This document shows, in pieces, positions 60,000 to 64,000 of a stretch of 64,000 nucleotides of DNA. The DNA is taken from contig OZ245032.1 in the NCBI GenBank assembly GCA_965224015.1, positions 1,860,001 through 1,924,000 on the forward strand, read 5' to 3'. Under the pieces are notes generated by a model. The model saw nothing but the letters and a program-made list of their open reading frames with translations. It was not told the DNA's origin and did no database searches. The DNA comes from CBDCVD01 sp965224015. Lineage in GTDB: Bacteria > Pseudomonadota > Alphaproteobacteria > Rhizobiales > CBDCVD01. Both the position numbers and the translations under genes were made by a program. Numbering within the stretch: the stretch's first letter is position 1; each line of letters begins with the position of its first letter.

Positions 60000-60820
60000 T
60001 GCGCATGTTATTTCTTGGAGATGTTGTTGGGCGCTCTGGACGTCGATTAGTGTGCGAACAGTTGCCGAGCTTGATTGCGCGCTATGGGATCGACTGCACG
60101 GTTGTCAATGGTGAAAACAGCGCCGGCGGTTTTGGTATTACGGAGGATATATTTCTGCAATTTGTTGATGCCGGCGCCGATGCGGTGACTTTGGGAAACC
60201 ACGCTTTTCGCCAGCGTGAAGCGTTGGTATTTATCGAGCGCTATGACAACCTTGTACGCCCGATCAATTATCCCAAGGGTACGCCAGGGCGAGGCTCTTG
60301 CTTGATCAAGACCCACGGACATCGCCGGGTTCTGATCATTAATGCCCTGGGGCGTCACTTTATGGAGCCTCTTGATAATCCCTTTACTCTGATTGAAAAC
60401 GCAATAGAACGCTGCCCGTTACACGATCAGGTCGATGCGATCGTCATTGATTTTCATGCGGAGACCACCAGTGAGAAGCAAGCGGTAGGCTATATGGTCG
60501 ACGGTCGGGTCTCGTTGGTTGCGGGAACGCACACCCATGTTCCCACGGCGGACGCACGCATCCTTGCCAAGGGGACGGCATTTATCAGTGACGTTGGCAT
60601 GTGCGGAGATTTTGCGTCCGTCATCGGCATGCACCGGGAGGAACCGATCCAGCGATTTCAAACGGCGATTACGCGCGAGCGCTTTACCCCGGCCCTTGGC
60701 CCTGCGATGTTGTGTGGCGTTGCGGTTGATATTGACGATGATACGGGACTGGCGTTACGAGTTGCACCCTTGCGCCTAGGCAAGGGCTTGCGGGAGACGG
60801 TTCCTGATTTCTGGCAATGA
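59999..60820 (+). CDS. YmdB/TIGR00282-type metallophosphoesterase
   Basis: This 273-residue metallophosphoesterase begins MRMLFLGDVVGRSGRR. It has the metal-binding blocks VNGENSAGGFGIT, VTLGNHAF, VIDFHAETTSEKQA and VAGTHTHVPTADARIL. Bacillus YmdB hydrolyses cyclic nucleotides and affects motility and biofilm. GTG 59996 or ATG 60005 are other possible starts. It is coupled to the cyclo-ligase gene by overlap, a conserved pairing in alphaproteobacteria. Confidence 0.9.
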   Translation: MRMLFLGDVVGRSGRRLVCEQLPSLIARYGIDCTVVNGENSAGGFGITEDIFLQFVDAGADAVTLGNHAFRQREALVFIERYDNLVRPINYPKGTPGRGSCLIKTHGHRRVLIINALGRHFMEPLDNPFTLIENAIERCPLHDQVDAIVIDFHAETTSEKQAVGYMVDGRVSLVAGTHTHVPTADARILAKGTAFISDVGMCGDFASVIGMHREEPIQRFQTAITRERFTPALGPAMLCGVAVDIDDDTGLALRVAPLRLGKGLRETVPDFWQ

Positions 60821-60923
60821 CGGACATAGGCTTGCAACGGGCCGGCCAAGCCGGCAATAGACGTTAGACGTTTCCAGCTTATCAATTTCGATGCGCTTTG
60901 CTATATTGCACTTTGCCATATAA

Positions 60924-60939
60924 TGTTTCACGTGAAACA
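60924..60939. promoter_or_regulatory. parS: parS site 1 (ParB-binding)
   Basis: TGTTTCACGTGAAACA is a perfect 16-bp match to the chromosomal parS palindrome. ParB loads here and spreads for chromosome segregation. parAB are not in this window. Confidence 0.9.
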
Positions 60940-61125
60940 TTTGCGCCTCTCCATGAATGGGCATCACCCTATCCACTCCCCCTTGTGGGCCACCCCTAGG
61001 GTGCCGCCAGTGCGGGTGGCCCGAGAGGGGAGTGGGCTGGCCAGGTCGGCAATAGACGTTAGACGTTAGACGTTTCCAGCTTATCAATTTCGATGCGCTC
61101 TGCTATATTGTGCTTTGCTATACAA

Positions 61126-61141
61126 TGTTTCACGTGAAACA
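61126..61141. promoter_or_regulatory. parS: parS site 2 (ParB-binding)
   Basis: A second perfect TGTTTCACGTGAAACA lies 202 bases from the first, inside the second direct repeat and about 90 bases before the ecm start codon. Confidence 0.9.
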
Positions 61142-61152
61142 TTCGCGCCTCT

Positions 61153-61232
61153 TGTCTAATGAGGATGTGACACGCTCTAGCCGGTGTGTCTATAAAGCCA
61201 ATACCGCAAGTATAATTCATGAAAGACCCCGC
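61153..61232 (+). repeat. Repeat C and B end fragments before ecm
   Basis: gtgacacgctctag (C end) is followed by gccggtgtgtctataaagccaatacc (right end of B, decayed ACCGCAAGTAT). They fill the leader of the ecm gene between parS site 2 and the start codon. Confidence 0.65.
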
Positions 61233-63215
61233 ATGACAAAAGATCGTCCGTGGCTGTTTCGCACTTACGCGGGACACTCGACGGCGCGCGAGTCAAACGC
61301 GCTATATCGGAAAAATCTGCAAAAAGGCCAAACGGGCCTGTCCATCGCCTTCGATTTGCCGACCCAGACGGCCTACGACGCCGATCATACCTTGGCACGC
61401 GGTGAGGTTGGAAAGGTGGGGGTGCCGATCGGCCACCTTGGCGACATGCAGACGTTGCTGGAGGGCATTCCTCTTGACAGGATGAACACGTCGATGACGA
61501 TCAATGCCCCTGCCGCCTGGTTGCTGGCGCTTTACATCGGTGTTGCCGATCGCCACAATGTTGCCCGCGCCGGCCTCAAGGGGACAACCCAGAACGATAT
61601 CCTGAAAGAATATTTGGCGCGCGGCACCTATATCTTTCCCCCCGCCGCAAGCATGCGTCTGACTACCGACGTAATTACGTATTGCTACGCAGAATTACCC
61701 CAGTGGAACCCGGTCAATGTGTGTTCGTATCATTTGCAGGAGGCCGGCGCCACGCCGGTGCAGGAGATCACATTTGCCCTTGCCAACGCCATGGCCATTT
61801 TGGATGGGGTGCGCGCTTGCAACGCGGTGTCGGCTCCGGATTTTCCCAAACTCGTGGGACGCATATCGTTTTTTGTCAACGCTGGTATCAGGTTCGTTGA
61901 GGAAATGTGCAAAATGCGGGCCTTTGTCGACCTGTGGGATGAAGTGTGCAGAGAGCGCTACGGGGTTAAGGAGGAAAAGTATCGCCGTTTTCGCTACGGT
62001 GTCCAGGTGAACTCTCTTGGCCTGACAGAGCAGCAGCCAGAAAACAACGTCTACCGCATTTTACTGGAAATGCTTGCGGTGACTCTGTCGAAAAAAGCGC
62101 GCGCGCGGGCGGTGCAGCTGCCGGCCTGGAATGAGGCCCTTGGACTTCCGCGACCATGGGACCAGCAGTGGTCCCTGCGCTTGCAGCAGATTGTGGCTTT
62201 GGAGACGGACCTGCTGGCTTATGACGATCTGTTTGAGGGCTCAAGGGTTGTCGAGGAAAAGGTGGAGGCGCTGAAGCGGGAGGTTCGCGATGGGCTGGAG
62301 ATTATCGAGACTATGGGGGGTGCGGTTGTTGCGGTTGAGTCCTCTTACATGAAGCAGCAGCTTGTTGCCGCCAATGCCGCGCGCCTGGCGGCTATCGAAT
62401 CCGGCGAGCAGGTCGTCGTTGGCGTCAACCGCTACCAGGAAAGTGAACCGAGCCCGCTCACGCAAGCGGCGGATGACGGCGGTATCGTGACGGTTGGCGA
62501 GTTTATCGAAGCGGAACAGATTGCCGCCTTGCTCCGGTGGCGGGAGCAGCGCGACGACGGCGCGGTGCAAGCGGCGCTGGAGGCCCTGCGCACGGCCGCC
62601 TGTGAGGATCGCAACATCATGCCGGCAAGTATCGATGCCGCTAAGGCCGGGGTGACCACCGGTGAGTGGGGTGCCCTCATGCGTGAGGTTTTTGGAGAAT
62701 ATCGTGCCCCCACGGGGGTCTCGGGGGCGGGAGCACCTCCCCGGGGTCAAAGCGATGCCATGGATGATCAGGCAATATATCGGGTGCGCGACAAGGTCGC
62801 GGCCCTGCGGCGCGCGCAAGGCGCGCCCATTCGTTTGCTTGTTGGTAAACCAGGACTTGACGGCCATTCCAATGGCGCTGAGCAGATTGCGGTCAGGGCC
62901 CGGGACTGCGGTCTTGACGTGATCTACGACGGCATTCGTTTGAGCGTTGCCGATATTGTCAAAACAGCGGCCGAAGAGGATGTTCACGCCATCGGGCTTT
63001 CCATCCTCTCGGGCTCCCATATGGCACTTGCTGAGGATGTTCTGGCGGGTCTGCGTGAAGCGGGACTTGCGGATGTGCCCGTCTATCTGGGCGGCATTAT
63101 CCCGGCGAGCGATCACCAGGACTTGCGCAAACTGGGGATCGCGGGGGTCTTTACCCCCAAAGATTTTGACCTTAGCGCCATTATTGAGAACATTGTTGAT
63201 GATCTGGCGGGATAG
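61233..63215 (+). CDS. ecm: Ethylmalonyl-CoA mutase
   Basis: This 660-residue B12-dependent mutase of the ethylmalonyl-CoA pathway converts ethylmalonyl-CoA to methylsuccinyl-CoA in acetyl-CoA assimilation. The N-terminal substrate TIM-barrel starts PWLFRTYAGHSTARESNALY and includes RRFRYGVQVNSLGLTEQQPE. The C-terminal cobalamin domain (about 530-660) has GKPGLDGHSNGAEQIA, with the DxHxxG lower-ligand histidine. The MeaA-like single-chain form favours Ecm over methylmalonyl-CoA mutase. ATG 61233 is chosen, as upstream in-frame sequence is repeats and parS. Confidence 0.9.
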   Translation: MTKDRPWLFRTYAGHSTARESNALYRKNLQKGQTGLSIAFDLPTQTAYDADHTLARGEVGKVGVPIGHLGDMQTLLEGIPLDRMNTSMTINAPAAWLLALYIGVADRHNVARAGLKGTTQNDILKEYLARGTYIFPPAASMRLTTDVITYCYAELPQWNPVNVCSYHLQEAGATPVQEITFALANAMAILDGVRACNAVSAPDFPKLVGRISFFVNAGIRFVEEMCKMRAFVDLWDEVCRERYGVKEEKYRRFRYGVQVNSLGLTEQQPENNVYRILLEMLAVTLSKKARARAVQLPAWNEALGLPRPWDQQWSLRLQQIVALETDLLAYDDLFEGSRVVEEKVEALKREVRDGLEIIETMGGAVVAVESSYMKQQLVAANAARLAAIESGEQVVVGVNRYQESEPSPLTQAADDGGIVTVGEFIEAEQIAALLRWREQRDDGAVQAALEALRTAACEDRNIMPASIDAAKAGVTTGEWGALMREVFGEYRAPTGVSGAGAPPRGQSDAMDDQAIYRVRDKVAALRRAQGAPIRLLVGKPGLDGHSNGAEQIAVRARDCGLDVIYDGIRLSVADIVKTAAEEDVHAIGLSILSGSHMALAEDVLAGLREAGLADVPVYLGGIIPASDHQDLRKLGIAGVFTPKDFDLSAIIENIVDDLAG

Positions 63216-63364
63216 AACGCTTGATCTATTAATACCAGCGGCATCGGCTTTCATAGTCCTAAAAAGGTTTGTGTGTCGCGCCTTGTCAACAGATAGCCCA
63301 TTGAGAGCGAGCATCCAGCGGCACCGTTTGGCAATAAAATAATCACGGGAGGAAAACACCGACA
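63216..63364. other. Spacer with a repeat B end fragment
   Basis: TAATACCAGCGGCATCGGC at about 63230 resembles the reversed right end of repeat B. The rest leads to a GGGAGG ribosome-binding site for the photolyase gene. Confidence 0.45.
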
Positions 63365-64000
63365 ATGAATGATCGTATCGCGGTTCATTGGTTTCGACAG
63401 GACTTGCGATTGTGCGATAATCCCGCGCTTGCACAAGCTGCCAGACATGGCCGCGTGTTACCCCTTTATATTCTTGATGATGAGCATGCCGGGGCCTACG
63501 CCATGGGCGGAGCAAGCCGCTGGTGGTTGCACCACTCCCTGGCGTCACTCGACAGATCGCTGAGCGGCTGTTTATCTCTGTACCGAGGTAATCCATTTGA
63601 CGTCCTTGCCGATGTTATCGCGCATTTTGATGTGCAGGCCGTCTATTGGAATCGATGCTACGAACCGTGGCGCATCAATCGTGATACGGAGATAAAAAAA
63701 TTTCTGAGAACAAAAGGTGTTCAAGTTGAGACCTGTAACGGTTCACTGCTTTGGGAGCCCTGGACTGTCAGGAAGAACGACGGCACCCCGTACAAAGTCT
63801 TTACACCCTTTTATCACAAAGGGTGTTTGCAGGTCAGGCCACCAGGTGAACCCATACCCGTGCCAGCGAATGTAGCCTATCAAAAGGATCAGGAGCATTC
63901 TCTTGACTTGCGCGAACTCAATCTTCTGCCCCGTACACGATGGGACAAAAAACTGGAGGCACAATGGCAGGTTGGAGAGGACGCAGCCCGCGCTCGCTTT
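63365..64000 (+). CDS. Deoxyribodipyrimidine photolyase (partial, runs off the window)
   Basis: The first 212 codons are open without a stop. The N-terminus (IAVHWFRQDLRLCDNPALAQA) and the LPLYILDDEH, SRWWLHHSLASLD and VYWNRCYEPWRI blocks match the alpha/beta antenna domain of DNA photolyases, which repair pyrimidine dimers with light. GGGAGG lies upstream of ATG 63365. The FAD-binding C-terminal domain lies beyond 64000, so CPD photolyase versus a cryptochrome-like protein cannot be settled. Confidence 0.9.
   Translation, partial: MNDRIAVHWFRQDLRLCDNPALAQAARHGRVLPLYILDDEHAGAYAMGGASRWWLHHSLASLDRSLSGCLSLYRGNPFDVLADVIAHFDVQAVYWNRCYEPWRINRDTEIKKFLRTKGVQVETCNGSLLWEPWTVRKNDGTPYKVFTPFYHKGCLQVRPPGEPIPVPANVAYQKDQEHSLDLRELNLLPRTRWDKKLEAQWQVGEDAARARF

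Larger units (their letters stand above)
60844..61152. repeat. Duplicated D-parS segment
   Basis: Two direct repeats of about 107 and 113 bp (60844-60950 and 61039-61152) each contain the D motif (agacgtttccagcttatcaa), a tgctatattg stretch and a parS palindrome. The second has one additional agacgtt unit. Between them a long GC-rich palindrome pairs CCACTCCCCCT...GGGCCACCC with GGGTGGCCC...AGGGGAGTGG. Confidence 0.85.

Noticed and set aside
61110..61232. 41-codon N-terminal extension of ecm
   Set aside because: The sequence consists of parS plus repeat C and B fragments; family similarity starts at ATG 61233.
62241..63596. 451-codon minus-strand frame opposite ecm and the photolyase gene
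   Set aside because: Antisense shadow; both genes on the plus strand are clearly recognisable.

Overview
The window reads as chromosomal DNA of an alphaproteobacterium of moderate GC content. I cannot name the genus. Support comes from the gene order metK-trmB-rimP-nusA-ylxR-infB-rbfA-truB-rpsO-pnp, a 6S RNA directly upstream of a 5-formyltetrahydrofolate cyclo-ligase gene, an IalB-family periplasmic protein, an ethylmalonyl-CoA mutase, a TRAP transporter, and tRNAs with encoded CCA. Two exact ParB-binding (parS) sequences near 61 kb suggest that the window lies in the origin-proximal part of the chromosome.

Layout. 0-0.6 kb: nested small repeats. 0.8-5.4 kb: an AraC-type regulator, then on the minus strand an aldehyde dehydrogenase with a two-subunit sulfopyruvate/phosphonopyruvate-type decarboxylase and a small membrane-anchored protein. 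5.8-11.3 kb: one very large secreted protein (Ig-like, three LamG, PKD, beta-propeller and a di-haem cytochrome c domain). 12-24 kb: a carbohydrate or polyol catabolic cluster made of a sugar ABC transporter, aldo/keto reductase, GlpD-like FAD dehydrogenase, class I aldolase, FGGY kinase, GMC oxidoreductase and SorC-type regulator. It has the parts list of both erythritol (ery) and AI-2 (lsr) loci but matches neither. 24.4-27.9 kb: pheST. 28-32.2 kb: an integrase remnant, tRNA-Gly, a DAO-type oxidoreductase and a UxaA-type dehydratase. 32.4-45.4 kb: tRNA-Arg, metK, trmB and the long transcription/translation operon, with an extra membrane protein gene between infB and rbfA. 45.6-50.5 kb: tRNA-Lys and a TRAP transporter with a DUF1445 protein and a LysR regulator. 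50.5-54.5 kb: an IS200-type element and a CHASE2-PAS-GGDEF-EAL signalling protein. 54.9-57.5 kb: a Sel1-repeat protein and ilvD. 58-63.2 kb: ialB-like gene, 6S RNA, 5-FCL gene, a YmdB-type phosphoesterase gene, duplicated parS and ecm. The window ends inside a photolyase gene.

The most distinctive trait is a layered population of short non-coding repeats, named A to D here. A is about 138-141 bp with two hairpins. B is exactly 103 bp with ATACC...GGTAT ends, often flanked by matching TNA triplets. C has TAGAGCGTGTCATG ends and in two places surrounds other elements. D is a GGCCAGGTCG...AGACGTTTCCAGC motif, twice linked to parS. They nest in each other, form tandem arrays, sit against ribosome-binding sites, and in one case supply the start codon of a gene. 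Fragments of an IS5-type transposase and of a tyrosine recombinase lie among them.
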